This document shows, piece after piece, positions 24,830 through 33,623 of a stretch of DNA of 64,000 nucleotides. A model generated the notes under the pieces. That model made no database searches and was not told where the DNA came from. It worked only from the letters and a program-made list of their open reading frames with translations. The stretch's first letter is position 1; each line of letters starts with the position of its first letter. The translations under genes were made by a program, and so were the position numbers. This DNA comes from Bacteriovoracia bacterium (GTDB lineage: Bacteria; Bdellovibrionota; Bacteriovoracia; Bacteriovoracales; Bacteriovoracaceae): assembly GCA_030431635.1 (NCBI GenBank), contig JAUIIL010000004.1:124001-188000 (forward strand), read 5' to 3'.

Positions 24830-25724
24830 TTAACAGTTTAGAAAAAATAAAAAATTTCTTATTTAATTTTTTTGACCTAAAGTACGTTTTCCCACAATCA
24901 ATTGGGATTGATTTTTCCCGTTCTGAAGAAACAGAAATAAAGTTAGATTCAAAGTCTTTAAGAAAAAAAGGATTCTTAATATAAACATCATCAGGTAAGG
25001 ATTGAATAAGGCGCTGAAACCCTAACCTGGCACTATCAAAAGGAAGAGTATGGTAATCAGCACCAATTAATTTTTCTTGATGAATATTTATTCCTTCATT
25101 TGCCATGTATTTTGATATGATACTGTTTTGATTTTCAGAACCCAAATAATCCACAATTTCTATTTTTTTACGAGGTTGAGTGAAATTATTAAGAACATTT
25201 ATCTTATCTTGAACATCCAAAAATAATCTCGATAACTCAAAATATTCAGCAAGTACGTTTAAATCAGGAGAGTTATTGTAGATGAAATTTACAAACTCTG
25301 GATAAGAATAATTTTTCTTGAAAAAATCAATAGCTTCATCCCAAACCTGTATGTATTCTTTGAAACGTTCAGAAATCATTTCCATTTTTTCGTCCATAGT
25401 ATAGGTTTTAATTTCTCTTAATCCAATTTTTTTTAGAGTTTCTTCAGATTTATGAAGTTCAGAATAAATATTTTGGAAATAAAGAGCTGCTCCGTTACTA
25501 CCCCAATAAGGACTTGGCTTATTTGAAAGTTTTTCTAAACGTTCAAAATTGGCTTTCATTTGTTCGGGCACAGGAAATTCATACAAACTTACGGTACTTT
25601 CAAAGTCATATTTTCTCTGGATATATCTAATAAAAAAATGATATTCCTGAAAACCTTTTAACTTTCCTTCTTTATAAAGCCTATTCCATAATGCATAAAG
25701 TTGAAGAATTAAGAGGAACGTGAT
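24825..25724 (-). pseudogene. Gene fragment, unknown function, broken at both ends
   Basis: An open frame without an in-frame stop from 25724 down to 24825 encodes about 299 residues of helical, charged protein (for example RFKEYIQVWDEAIDFFKKNY, LAEYFELSRLFLDVQDK). No ATG lies in its first 60 codons. The first Met is residue 9 of the shorter TTG-started reading at 25586, yet the upstream codons look genuinely coding (GFQEYHFFIRYIQRKYDFES). The C-terminus runs straight into the IS481 remnant, where a TAG of the IS sequence ends it. Both ends therefore appear lost by rearrangement. No family recognised. If it is still a gene, TTG at 25586 is the start. Confidence 0.6.
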
Positions 25725-25926
25725 TCAGGCCAGCACTTTTGACAAGAGCATTGAAAAATTTTTAGGAAAAAGTCCACTTTAGCAGTAACCAAATTGGTAG
25801 CTAAGTACGAAATGAGACAAACTAATACATAAAAACTATAGATCGAGAGGTTGGTTTGCAAATTCTATCGTTGCCACAACGATTCCTCCAACGAACATTA
25901 TGGGAGTAAAAGGCGAGATAAAAGTA
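25725..25926. other. Non-coding scar region
   Basis: About 200 bases between the broken gene and the terminator at 25927. Short stop-interrupted frames only, and AT-rich. No promoter, repeat or RNA gene that I can support. Probably residue of past rearrangements next to the tRNA. Confidence 0.4.
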
Positions 25927-25965
25927 AAACCAAAAACCGTTTTTTAAAGAACGGTTTTTGGTTTT
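25927..25965 (-). terminator. Strong intrinsic terminator (usable in both directions)
   Basis: Long inverted repeat AAAACCAAAAACCGTT (25927-25942) and AACGGTTTTTGGTTTT (25950-25965) with a short loop and flanking A/T tracts. It lies 8 bases past the stop of the minus-strand operon 28325-25974 and would end that transcript. The flanking A run also gives a T-tract in the opposite direction. Confidence 0.8.
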
Positions 25966-25973
25966 AGTAAGGT

Positions 25974-26519
25974 TTAGTATATTTTATTAACTAGAATTGT
26001 TCCTTGTCGAATTCCTTTAACAAGAGGTTGAAAAAGTTGGATATCTGCTTGGCATAAGCTATCATCCTGATTTGATTGTGCTATGAAAGTAGCAAGCTCT
26101 TCTATTGAATAGTCTTGAGAGTTCTTTTTATTCACTTTTCGGTAGAATTTAGAAAGTGTCTTACCTGCTACTTTTTTGGTTTCGAGAAAGCTATAAGCTT
26201 CGTTAATAAGTCGTATCATTTTTAACCTTTTATGGTTGTATAATAGGTGACTTGATTCTGTAACTAACATTACAGTGGCACCCGCAATTACGACGGGAAC
26301 AAAAAAAGCTGAAAATCCAATTGTACTAGAAGCAATTAGCCCACCTGGAACTGCGATCATTCCAGTGACTGCTGCGGTTGATATTTGAGTTTCAGCTTCT
26401 ACATGACTCTCCAAAAAAGTTCCCTTAAGCTTTTTTTTGTAGAACGGGCGACAGTCAGCAAACGTAGAAAAAGATAAAGTAAATACTGTAAGAAAAATGG
26501 CACACTTAGTTAAAGTCAT
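25974..26519 (-). CDS. Exported glycine-zipper-like protein, unknown
   Basis: A 181-residue protein starting at the ATG at 26519, chosen because AAGGAG lies 6 bases upstream and a clean signal peptide follows (MTLTKCAIFLTVFTLSFSTFA). A longer reading to 26573 exists. After a basic, Cys-containing N-terminus comes a long Gly/Ala-rich hydrophobic stretch (about residues 46-86: TAAVTGMIAVPGGLIASSTI then FSAFFVPVVIAGATVMLV) resembling a glycine-zipper membrane hairpin, then a helical soluble tail. Such hairpins occur in membrane-active or pore-forming proteins as well as stress lipoproteins. No family assigned. Third gene of the TIGR02147 operon, followed by a strong terminator. Confidence 0.7.
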   Translation of the reverse strand: MTLTKCAIFLTVFTLSFSTFADCRPFYKKKLKGTFLESHVEAETQISTAAVTGMIAVPGGLIASSTIGFSAFFVPVVIAGATVMLVTESSHLLYNHKRLKMIRLINEAYSFLETKKVAGKTLSKFYRKVNKKNSQDYSIEELATFIAQSNQDDSLCQADIQLFQPLVKGIRQGTILVNKIY

Positions 26520-26565
26520 AAAAATCTCCTTATTGATTTTTTTATTAGTAGGTTTATTCAAAAAA

Positions 26566-27483
26566 TTAATCATTTAATTTTTTTCTCCTCACTGTTTTTG
26601 CACATACAATTTCAGTGGCAACGACCGTTTGGTACTTTGCCTCAATTTTCTCATAAAGATTCAAATCTTGGTCCCAGCGATAGGCCAACTTAGAAATGCT
26701 TGATGCATTCGTCTTGATATAAGTATCGTATCCATTATTTTGACAAAAGTGAGATAGGGTATTGAACTCATCCACAGGATAGAGGGAGTTTTCAATTCTC
26801 AAAGAAAATTTATTGTAAACAGCAAAGATTTCAAAGTTAGGAGCAAGTTCTCTTAACTGTTTATATTCTTCGGTTTTGGTATTAATTGCTTCTTGAGGTA
26901 GTTTACCTTCAAGAAAGCTTTGCAATTGTTCGATTTCTTTTTGCGTTTGTTCAAGTTCTGTTTTTTCGTTGTTTAATAAAACTAATTTTTCTTCATACTG
27001 TTTGATAATATCATCAAGTTGAACTCTTTTGACTTTGTGATTTTCAAGCATTTTATAAATTTCAGATGTTATCCTGTAGTGCTCTATCTCTGCTCCGATC
27101 ATTCCTAAATACTCATGGAAGACCATCGATTTTCTAACGATTTCGTTATCCATAATTTTTTCGAAACACTTTTTATTAATATGAATTTCCATATTCTGAG
27201 GGATATTAAGCATACACTTAGCTTCACCTTTTGAATTTCTCAGTTTTTTTCTCTTAATTTTTATTTTGGTATAAGATGCTGCCGCATGAATTTGAGCAAC
27301 ACTAATGTCCTGCAAAGCAAGAGGAATTGAGTTTTGATCCGATTTAAACATTTCAATTATTTCGGAGATATCTTTTAAAACAATAAGTTCATAAGGATGT
27401 CCTCCATTTCCCATGCCTCCTCCTGCAAAAGTTAAATTGATAATAGTTAAAAGAAAAAATAATGTTTTCATAAAGCTCTTCAT
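26566..27483 (-). CDS. Secreted Gly-rich-N-terminus protein, partner of TIGR02147 regulator
   Basis: A 305-residue exported protein: signal peptide MKSFMKTLFFLLTIINLTFA, then immediately GGGMGNGGH, a basic patch, a conserved-looking helix FHEYLGMIGAE (His123-Glu124) and a long coiled coil (about 145-200: DDIIKQYEEKLVLLNNEKTE). The C-terminal quarter has paired Cys. There is no HExxH, so it is not an obvious zincin. Its ATG overlaps the TIGR02147 gene by 4 bp. The protein at 50291 has the same architecture after an identical gene junction, so both belong to one type of module. Biochemical function unknown. Confidence 0.75.
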   Translation of the reverse strand: MKSFMKTLFFLLTIINLTFAGGGMGNGGHPYELIVLKDISEIIEMFKSDQNSIPLALQDISVAQIHAAASYTKIKIKRKKLRNSKGEAKCMLNIPQNMEIHINKKCFEKIMDNEIVRKSMVFHEYLGMIGAEIEHYRITSEIYKMLENHKVKRVQLDDIIKQYEEKLVLLNNEKTELEQTQKEIEQLQSFLEGKLPQEAINTKTEEYKQLRELAPNFEIFAVYNKFSLRIENSLYPVDEFNTLSHFCQNNGYDTYIKTNASSISKLAYRWDQDLNLYEKIEAKYQTVVATEIVCAKTVRRKKLND

Positions 27484-28325
27484 CTTATTGGCCCGTCTTG
27501 TTCGAAAATTTTAAAAAAGTGCAGATTAAGTTGATATGTTGATTTTGCAGATAGATCAGTAATTTCAAATTTTTTAATAAATTGTTTATAAAAATCTCTG
27601 AGTTCCTCTTTTGCTTGTGGCAAGTTTTCTTTATTGAAGTTAAAAATAAATGAATTCATTTCTCTCTCATATGTCTTTTCGCTTGCATCCTTACGCTTTA
27701 AAATTTCAATAGCTTTTTGAGAACAAGAAATATGAAAACTTCTAACTGTTTGAGAAGGGATATCCACTTTATTCATAAAATGACTATCCTCTCTAATTAG
27801 AATGCTTTCAATTTTTTGGATGTAGCCGTATCTTATGAGTTTTTCAAAAGCTGATTTAATTTCTTGGATAGAGTAATCAACTGCAAGGTGCTCTTTAATC
27901 CAGTTTATTTCAAACTTAAATCCTTGTTGGTTAATAATTTCCAGAAGATAAAAATGAATAGGATCTTTGAAAAAGTCATGAATATCGACCTCTTTAAAAT
28001 GAACTTTGTTGCTAGGATTAAGGTCTTTAAGTCTTTTATAATAAAATATTTTTTTCTTATCGTCTTTGGCGCAATTGTATTCAATCAATGACTCTAGGTA
28101 TATTCCCTCTCTGGAAGAAAGGTTCAAGTCTTCGATGAAAGAGGGAATATATTTTCGAGAAATAGGTCTTTTCCCATTTAGCATTAAAGATAGAGGCGTA
28201 TTATTTTGGAAACCGAGCTTTTTTGCCCATGAGCGCATAGAGAAAGAAGGGTTTCTCTTTTTTTTCTCCCCCCAAGCATCAAGAAGGAATTTAGATGCGT
28301 TTTCATAGTCATAAATGGTTAACAT
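27480..28325 (-). CDS. TIGR02147-family (DUF4423) putative regulator
   Basis: A 281-residue protein of the TIGR02147 family, expanded in Bdellovibrio-like bacteria. The N-terminal 70 residues look like a helix-turn-helix region (NPSFSMRSWAKKLGFQNNTP then LNGKRPISRKYIPSF), and the remainder matches the DUF4423 body with FYYKRLKDLNP and a winged-helix-like YGYIQKIE segment. It is therefore probably a DNA-binding regulator; direct evidence for the family is scarce. It heads an operon with two exported proteins. The upstream 243 bases have no clear operator, though runs such as AAATGAAATCAGTATG could be part of a promoter. Confidence 0.85.
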   Translation of the reverse strand: MLTIYDYENASKFLLDAWGEKKKRNPSFSMRSWAKKLGFQNNTPLSLMLNGKRPISRKYIPSFIEDLNLSSREGIYLESLIEYNCAKDDKKKIFYYKRLKDLNPSNKVHFKEVDIHDFFKDPIHFYLLEIINQQGFKFEINWIKEHLAVDYSIQEIKSAFEKLIRYGYIQKIESILIREDSHFMNKVDIPSQTVRSFHISCSQKAIEILKRKDASEKTYEREMNSFIFNFNKENLPQAKEELRDFYKQFIKKFEITDLSAKSTYQLNLHFFKIFEQDGPIR

Positions 28326-28568
28326 TTGTTCTTAGTAGCTTGTTGTAGGTGGTAAGACTACTGATTGAAAAAAGATGAAATCTTTTCTTTGTCTAAAATG
28401 AAATCAGTATGTAAAAATTATAACTATATGAATATACTGATAAAAAATGACTCTAGAATGAACCAAGAGATAAGCTAGAACTGAAAGAAATCAAAGTGAT
28501 TTTTTTATGAAATCATATGTAAAAAAGATTAACGAGGCGAGTTAACAAGGTTAGTTAAAGCAAATGGA

Positions 28569-29882
28569 TTAAGAGGTTCTTTTGAAATAGTCTTTATATA
28601 AAGAAGAGGTTCTTTCCAAGTCTCCAATCCCCTCATATTTATGATAAAGTTTTTGTGTTATGGCCTCGAGTGTTTCTTGTTGATTCATTTTATTAATAAA
28701 TTCATCAACCATCTCATGAGTAAGAATAAAAATTCGGGAAAGTTTATTCATTTCGCTCCAAGAAATTCTCTTAGGGAAACCACTTCCATCAAACCTTTCA
28801 TGATGGGTTCGAATAATAATTGAAACATCTTTGGAAACTATCTCGGACTCTGCAATAATACTTGCCAGTTTAGTGGGGTGGCTGAGAACTTTAGTGACTT
28901 CTTCAGGCTTAAGCTCTTTTATTGTTTTCTTATCCAGTTTATCAATTTTGGCAAGATCTTCATCGTTGATAAGTAGATCATGCAAAATCGCAGCATATGA
29001 GAGCTTCTCTAAGTTTTCTTGACCTAAGCTTTCATCTTTTTGAAAGAGAATAGTCATAAAGATAACTAAAAGAGTGGAATGCATATTAATATAGTTGAGA
29101 TTGAGAAGAGACTCGATAAGTCCTTCTCGAAGTTGCCCATCATGGCTGATATTATTGATAATTGACTGTGAAATTTCTTTGGCCATTTTGAGGGACTTTG
29201 CATCAAATTCTTTTCGACGAGAAAGAGTCTCCATTGTTTTTTTTAAACTAATTTGTCCTATTAGAGTGATGTCCTTGGCCGTGAATTGTTTTGAACTTTG
29301 ATTACTTTTTTGAAAAAAAAGTTCTTTGTTTTCTTCTTTTATATAAAGAGAGTAAAGATTGTTATTGGAGTTTAAAAAATAATCTTCTAAGCTAATCTTT
29401 TCTTCTTTTGATAGATAAATAGAATAATTATCTCCGTTTTTATAATAAACAGCACAAGGAAGTTCATTGGCAAGATAGAGCCTTGTAACTGAGACAGGAA
29501 TAAAACTTTGTGCTTCTGGGCCAATCATTATTTTTTTTAGACAGTCCAAAATACTCTCAATGACAAATTGAGGCCCAAATGTGCTATCAATAAGCATAGA
29601 TTCGTTTGATAAAGCAGTTTGATTATCTTTTAAAAGTGATGGTTTAGATGACACAAAAAGTGTAAAACACTTCGGTTTATTTTTCTTAAACAGTGTTTGA
29701 ATTAATGAATTATTTGATCGGGTATGTTCAATAATAACGAGCTCAAATGACTCTATCTCAAGTGATAGCTCTAACTCATTAAAATAAGTTGATGTTTGAA
29801 TTTTGGCTTCAATTTCAAACCCTATAATCTCACTCAAGGAAGCCAGGAACTCAGAGGATTGATGAAAGATGAATATATTCAT
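28569..29882 (-). CDS. HD-GYP-type protein with N-terminal receiver-like domain
   Basis: A 437-residue cytosolic signalling protein. The N-terminal 120 residues resemble a receiver-like fold without a clear phospho-acceptor triad. The C-terminal half is an HD-GYP domain: LHDLLI supplies the HD pair, SHPTKLA the next His, and HHERFDGSGFP matches the HHExxDGxGYP signature with Phe for Tyr. Metal-binding residues are present, so cyclic-di-GMP phosphodiesterase activity is plausible. The Lys of HDxGK is missing. Start chosen at the ATG at 29882, which has AAGG upstream; the ATG at 29921 has none. Divergent from the histidine kinase at 29948. Confidence 0.85.
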   Translation of the reverse strand: MNIFIFHQSSEFLASLSEIIGFEIEAKIQTSTYFNELELSLEIESFELVIIEHTRSNNSLIQTLFKKNKPKCFTLFVSSKPSLLKDNQTALSNESMLIDSTFGPQFVIESILDCLKKIMIGPEAQSFIPVSVTRLYLANELPCAVYYKNGDNYSIYLSKEEKISLEDYFLNSNNNLYSLYIKEENKELFFQKSNQSSKQFTAKDITLIGQISLKKTMETLSRRKEFDAKSLKMAKEISQSIINNISHDGQLREGLIESLLNLNYINMHSTLLVIFMTILFQKDESLGQENLEKLSYAAILHDLLINDEDLAKIDKLDKKTIKELKPEEVTKVLSHPTKLASIIAESEIVSKDVSIIIRTHHERFDGSGFPKRISWSEMNKLSRIFILTHEMVDEFINKMNQQETLEAITQKLYHKYEGIGDLERTSSLYKDYFKRTS

Positions 29883-29947
29883 AAAAGCCTTATCGGGTAT
29901 TTGGAAAAAACTTAAAGCCATAAAATGAAGTTGCCGATATTAAAGAT

Positions 29948-31258
29948 GTGTCAAAGTTAATTTCAACATTCATTGGTTTTTTTCTTGGACTATTAGTTCC
30001 AATTTCTTTTGTTTTTATCGATCTAAACCAGTTGAAAATGGAAATTGAATACAGTAATTTTCTTGAAATTATAAACTCACAGTCGATATATTTTTTTAGC
30101 TTTATCACACTTCCATCGATTTCAGCTGCTGTTTTTTTTCTCTTGCATACTTTGTATGTAAATCAGAAGGAAGCGAAAGAACAGCAATACTTTTATTTAA
30201 ATATTTTAAACTCGGTAACAGACAGTATCGTTGTTGCAGATAAAAAAGGAAATATTATTATCTCTAATAAACATTTTTCTGATAACTTCTCTGACAAAGA
30301 AAATATTTCTGCCTTAATCCCTCAATTTAGTTCTGAGATGGAGTTTTTCAAAGGTCAGCAGATGGAAGTTAGCCTTTCTCATAAAGGATACTTTTTACTA
30401 ACCCTAAACGAATTTAATCAACAACACAAAACAGGAGATTATTTTGTTATAAGTTTGAAAAATATCAATGATATTAAGGAGAATCAAAAAATTATTGATG
30501 AACAAAAGCTAACAATAGAACACTCATCAAGGCTTTCTTCTCTTGGTGAAATGGCGGCAGGTTTTGCTCATGAAATAAATAACCCTTTATCAATTATCTC
30601 TGCAAATAATTTAATCATTGAAAAACTTTTAAAGAAAATGAAACTTGATATGAATGGTGAGAAAGTTCAACGAATTTTCAAGTACACTGATAGTAATCAA
30701 AAAACAGTTTTAAGGATTACAAAAATTATAAGTTCTCTGCGAAATCTTTCAAGAGATTCAGGTTTAGAACCTTTTCTCACATTAACATTAGATGAACTCG
30801 TTCAAGATGTATCTCCTTTAATAGGAGTAAAGCTTCATAATACTGGTATTAAATTCCAATTAGAGCTAGATAATTTTTTAGAGACTAAAGTTTATTGTCG
30901 ACCGATTCAAGTTTCACAGGTTATTATCAACCTGGTTAATAATGCCGTGGATGCTTTAGATGAAATAGAGAGTCCAGATAAATGGATAAAGATAAAGGCA
31001 AGTGCTTCTCAAGGCTTTTTAGAATTATATTTTATGGATTCAGGGAAGGGAATTAGTGATGACTTGGTTGAGAAAATTTTTCAGCCAATGTTTACAACCA
31101 AGGAGGTAGGTAAAGGAACCGGACTTGGGTTAAGCTTATCAAAAACAATTATTAAGAAAAACAAAGGGGAGCTTTTTTATCTAAAAGGTGCTCCTAATAC
31201 AACATTTGTAATGAGGATTCTTCTAGATAAAAGAACTTCATTAAAGCAAGTCAGTTAA
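29948..31258 (+). CDS. Membrane sensor histidine kinase with PAS domain
   Basis: A 436-residue kinase: two N-terminal membrane helices (FIGFFLGLLVPISFVFI and FFSFITLPSISAAVFFLL) bound a very short periplasmic loop, followed by a PAS domain (LNSVTDSIVVADKKGNIIIS), a DHp domain with H-box SSLGEMAAGFAHEINNPLS, and a catalytic domain with N-box VIINLVNNAVDAL, G1 MDSGKGI, F-box QPMFTTK and G2 GTGLGLSLS. Intact in all boxes. GTG start. No cognate receiver is attached; the stand-alone receiver at 33620 is a possible partner. Its 3' end overlaps the convergent barrel gene by 4 bp. Confidence 0.95.
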   Translation: MSKLISTFIGFFLGLLVPISFVFIDLNQLKMEIEYSNFLEIINSQSIYFFSFITLPSISAAVFFLLHTLYVNQKEAKEQQYFYLNILNSVTDSIVVADKKGNIIISNKHFSDNFSDKENISALIPQFSSEMEFFKGQQMEVSLSHKGYFLLTLNEFNQQHKTGDYFVISLKNINDIKENQKIIDEQKLTIEHSSRLSSLGEMAAGFAHEINNPLSIISANNLIIEKLLKKMKLDMNGEKVQRIFKYTDSNQKTVLRITKIISSLRNLSRDSGLEPFLTLTLDELVQDVSPLIGVKLHNTGIKFQLELDNFLETKVYCRPIQVSQVIINLVNNAVDALDEIESPDKWIKIKASASQGFLELYFMDSGKGISDDLVEKIFQPMFTTKEVGKGTGLGLSLSKTIIKKNKGELFYLKGAPNTTFVMRILLDKRTSLKQVS

Positions 31259-32622
31259 ATTCTTATCCCTAAATTCATATAAATATGCTGTATGTTTTCA
31301 TTTGAATCAACATAGCTCTGACTTGAATTTGTCGTTGCATTTTTATCAAATAAAAAGTATCCAACTCTTAGGCTAAGAGCTCTATTATAAAATGTTTTTG
31401 TTGAATATAAATGGTAGGCTTCTCCATTAAGGTAGTTGAAATTAAAAAGATTGTCTGTATATAAGGAAACTGGAATGGAGTATTTTGAAGCATCCATATA
31501 CTCAGCTCCAAAGGATAAAGAATCAGTGAAGTTATAATTACTTCCTATAATTAGTCGAACTCCTTGAGCTTTATTATCGTTTGATGAAACAAGATAGGGC
31601 GAGCAGCTTGCTGTAGCATCGGCCGAGCCTGAGAGCACTGTAGTGGTACAAATATTTGATAATGATTCACTCCAGCTTTTTGTTATACTTAGGTAGCTTA
31701 TCAAAGGTAGACCTAGAGGCTTTTCTAATTCCAAGTGGGCAGTAAGAAGATTTCCTTTGATAAGTTTTTTCCCAGAAGGTGAGATATAAAAGGTTTCGTA
31801 GCCAACAGATGAACTTGCATAGGAGACAGTTGAAGCTTCCTCGAAAGCTCCTAAAGAAAAATGTGTTCCTTGAAGAATAAAATTAAGACCTCTTTGTTCA
31901 TCATTAAACTCAAACATTTGAGTTAGAATAGTGCTCGAGCCTGCAACCTGGGTCGGATTAGACAACGTATAACTCTCCCAGGGGGAAAACCTATCAGCAA
32001 GAGATTTTGAATAAGAGTAAATAGTTCTTGTCGTAAAACGATTGTTCCATTTTGCACTTAGGGCCACACCGTCCAAAGGAACACTATACGCAATAAAAGG
32101 ATATGTTCCCTCTCTTTCCTGCCCATCGGCGATGTGGTGAGGAGGCCCATAGGTCGTTGGGAGTCTTCCTGCACTAAAGACAAAACGATCAGTGAGAACA
32201 ATATTCGTATAGGCCTTATACAAATAAATATCATTTCCGTGGTACTGAGTACTTCTATTCTCTGAACCATAATCATTCGTATTGAAATCACCATTGTAGA
32301 CATCAACCATTTGAGCTCCAGCATAAACTTTAACTCTCTCATTAAGCTCAGAGTTTATTTTAAGGCGATAAATAAGAGCACCTACAGCAGAGCTATATTT
32401 TGAAGGCAGATTAGAACCATCTCCTGTTGTACTATCTCCATCATGGCGATTAACAGAGAAGTGCCCAAAGATATTTTTTAGTTCAACTCCAAAATTTATT
32501 TTATTTTTTATTGTTAATAACTCAAGGTCAGTAATTCTCTCATCTAATTTTTTTAAAGACATTTCCTGCGCATTAGAAACAGAAAAAATCAAAAGAGTGA
32601 GAAAAAATAACTTAGTGAGCAT
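31255..32622 (-). CDS. Outer-membrane beta-barrel (DUF3373-like)
   Basis: A 455-residue exported protein: signal peptide MLTKLFFLTLLIFSVSNAQ, a short coiled coil (MSLKKLDERITDLELL) as in trimeric or periplasmic-anchored porins, then about 16 amphipathic strands. The segment FSAGRLPTTYGPPHHIADG followed by EREGTYPFIAYSVPLDGVAL recalls the DUF3373 outer-membrane family of deltaproteobacteria. The barrel ends in IYMNLGIRI. A Cys pair lies in one loop. Paired with the small exported gene at 32631, 8 bp upstream in the transcript. Transport substrate unknown. Confidence 0.8.
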   Translation of the reverse strand: MLTKLFFLTLLIFSVSNAQEMSLKKLDERITDLELLTIKNKINFGVELKNIFGHFSVNRHDGDSTTGDGSNLPSKYSSAVGALIYRLKINSELNERVKVYAGAQMVDVYNGDFNTNDYGSENRSTQYHGNDIYLYKAYTNIVLTDRFVFSAGRLPTTYGPPHHIADGQEREGTYPFIAYSVPLDGVALSAKWNNRFTTRTIYSYSKSLADRFSPWESYTLSNPTQVAGSSTILTQMFEFNDEQRGLNFILQGTHFSLGAFEEASTVSYASSSVGYETFYISPSGKKLIKGNLLTAHLELEKPLGLPLISYLSITKSWSESLSNICTTTVLSGSADATASCSPYLVSSNDNKAQGVRLIIGSNYNFTDSLSFGAEYMDASKYSIPVSLYTDNLFNFNYLNGEAYHLYSTKTFYNRALSLRVGYFLFDKNATTNSSQSYVDSNENIQHIYMNLGIRI

Positions 32623-32630
32623 AATAACCT

Positions 32631-32912
32631 CTAATGTCCAATGATATTTCCAGAAACATCGTTTTCTGATTTTCTATAAATTGATTTGAGCTCTTTTAGA
32701 TTAAGTTCAGGACATTGTTTAATGAGAGTCTTTGTAAATGGACCTGGTTCATCTGAATTAGACATAATTTCGATGAGAACTTTTTTGACTAAAAGCGGCG
32801 AATGATGCTTTTGGCAGTGATATTGAATTTTTCTCTTAAAATCGTTCACAATTCCTGCTTGAAGCATCGGACTTGTAAAAACAAGTAAAACAATAATCTG
32901 AGATTTAGTCAT
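32631..32912 (-). CDS. Small exported protein, unknown
   Basis: A 93-residue protein with a signal peptide (MTKSQIIVLLVFTSPMLQA) and a mature basic helical part with two Cys (QYHCQKHHSPLLVKKV, LIKQCPELN), possibly a disulfide. It precedes the outer-membrane barrel by 8 bp and is probably co-transcribed. No family recognised. Confidence 0.7.
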   Translation of the reverse strand: MTKSQIIVLLVFTSPMLQAGIVNDFKRKIQYHCQKHHSPLLVKKVLIEIMSNSDEPGPFTKTLIKQCPELNLKELKSIYRKSENDVSGNIIGH

Positions 32913-32975
32913 AAAACTCTTTGTGAAAAACTTATTATCACTTATTATTTATTTATAGGATGAAATTGTAAAGTT

Positions 32976-33623
32976 ATGTTGAAAGATCAATTTGTTAATG
33001 ACATTGAAGTTGAGTTTATAGAACAAGCCATAAACTTTATAAACGAGGAACTAGAGGACCTTAAGAGGCATCAGATTTTTGAGTTTCAAAAACAAATAGA
33101 AGAAGATAGAGAAGAGTTAAGTGAATTTTACTACTTAAGTTCTCTTTACACTATTTTGATTGCTCAGCAAGATGGTTACGAGGCAGAGGTCCTTAAAAGA
33201 AATATTATGAGAGGAAGTTACTTACAAGACATTGGATTGTCTCAAACTGACAAAAAGTTTTTGTCTGTAGTATTAGAGGAGTTAAACGAGGAAGAAGGAG
33301 AGCTATATAAAGATCATTGCCGAGCGGGTTTTAATTTGGCCAACTCTTTTAACTCCATAAGCGAAAATACAAAACAAATTATCTATCAATCTCATGAGTG
33401 TGCTGATGGTTCGGGGTTTCCACTAGGATTATCGGGTATACGTAATTATAGACCAGCTCTCATTTGTCATCTAGGGACTGAGTTGGCCAGAGAAGTGCTT
33501 TTAAAGCAAACAGGATTTACAGCTGGAGTAAAGTCTTACCTTTCAAGTAAGGATAATGTTAAAAAATTCCCTCCAAGTATGATAGAATCATTACTGGACG
33601 TGGCGAGAAGAAAGAGAAAATGA
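32976..33623 (+). CDS. Degenerate HD-GYP-like signalling protein
   Basis: A 215-residue cytosolic protein related to the HD-GYP core. The expected HDIGK is QDIGL, so the metal-binding His is lost, and HHExxDGxGYP appears as SHECADGSGFP with the first His replaced by Ser. The DHCRAG segment occupies the position of the third motif. It probably binds a ligand or protein rather than hydrolysing cyclic di-GMP. A charged helical N-terminus (residues 1-45) may mediate partner contact. Its stop overlaps the downstream receiver by 4 bp, so the pair is likely to act together. Confidence 0.8.
   Translation: MLKDQFVNDIEVEFIEQAINFINEELEDLKRHQIFEFQKQIEEDREELSEFYYLSSLYTILIAQQDGYEAEVLKRNIMRGSYLQDIGLSQTDKKFLSVVLEELNEEEGELYKDHCRAGFNLANSFNSISENTKQIIYQSHECADGSGFPLGLSGIRNYRPALICHLGTELAREVLLKQTGFTAGVKSYLSSKDNVKKFPPSMIESLLDVARRKRK

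Noticed and set aside
24799-24984. Plus-strand 61-codon frame
   Set aside because: It is antisense to the end of the broken gene and the IS remnant, with no ribosome-binding site or coding signature.
26566-27483. Metalloprotease of the zincin type
   Set aside because: The HE helix does not continue to HExxH, and the second copy does not conserve it either.
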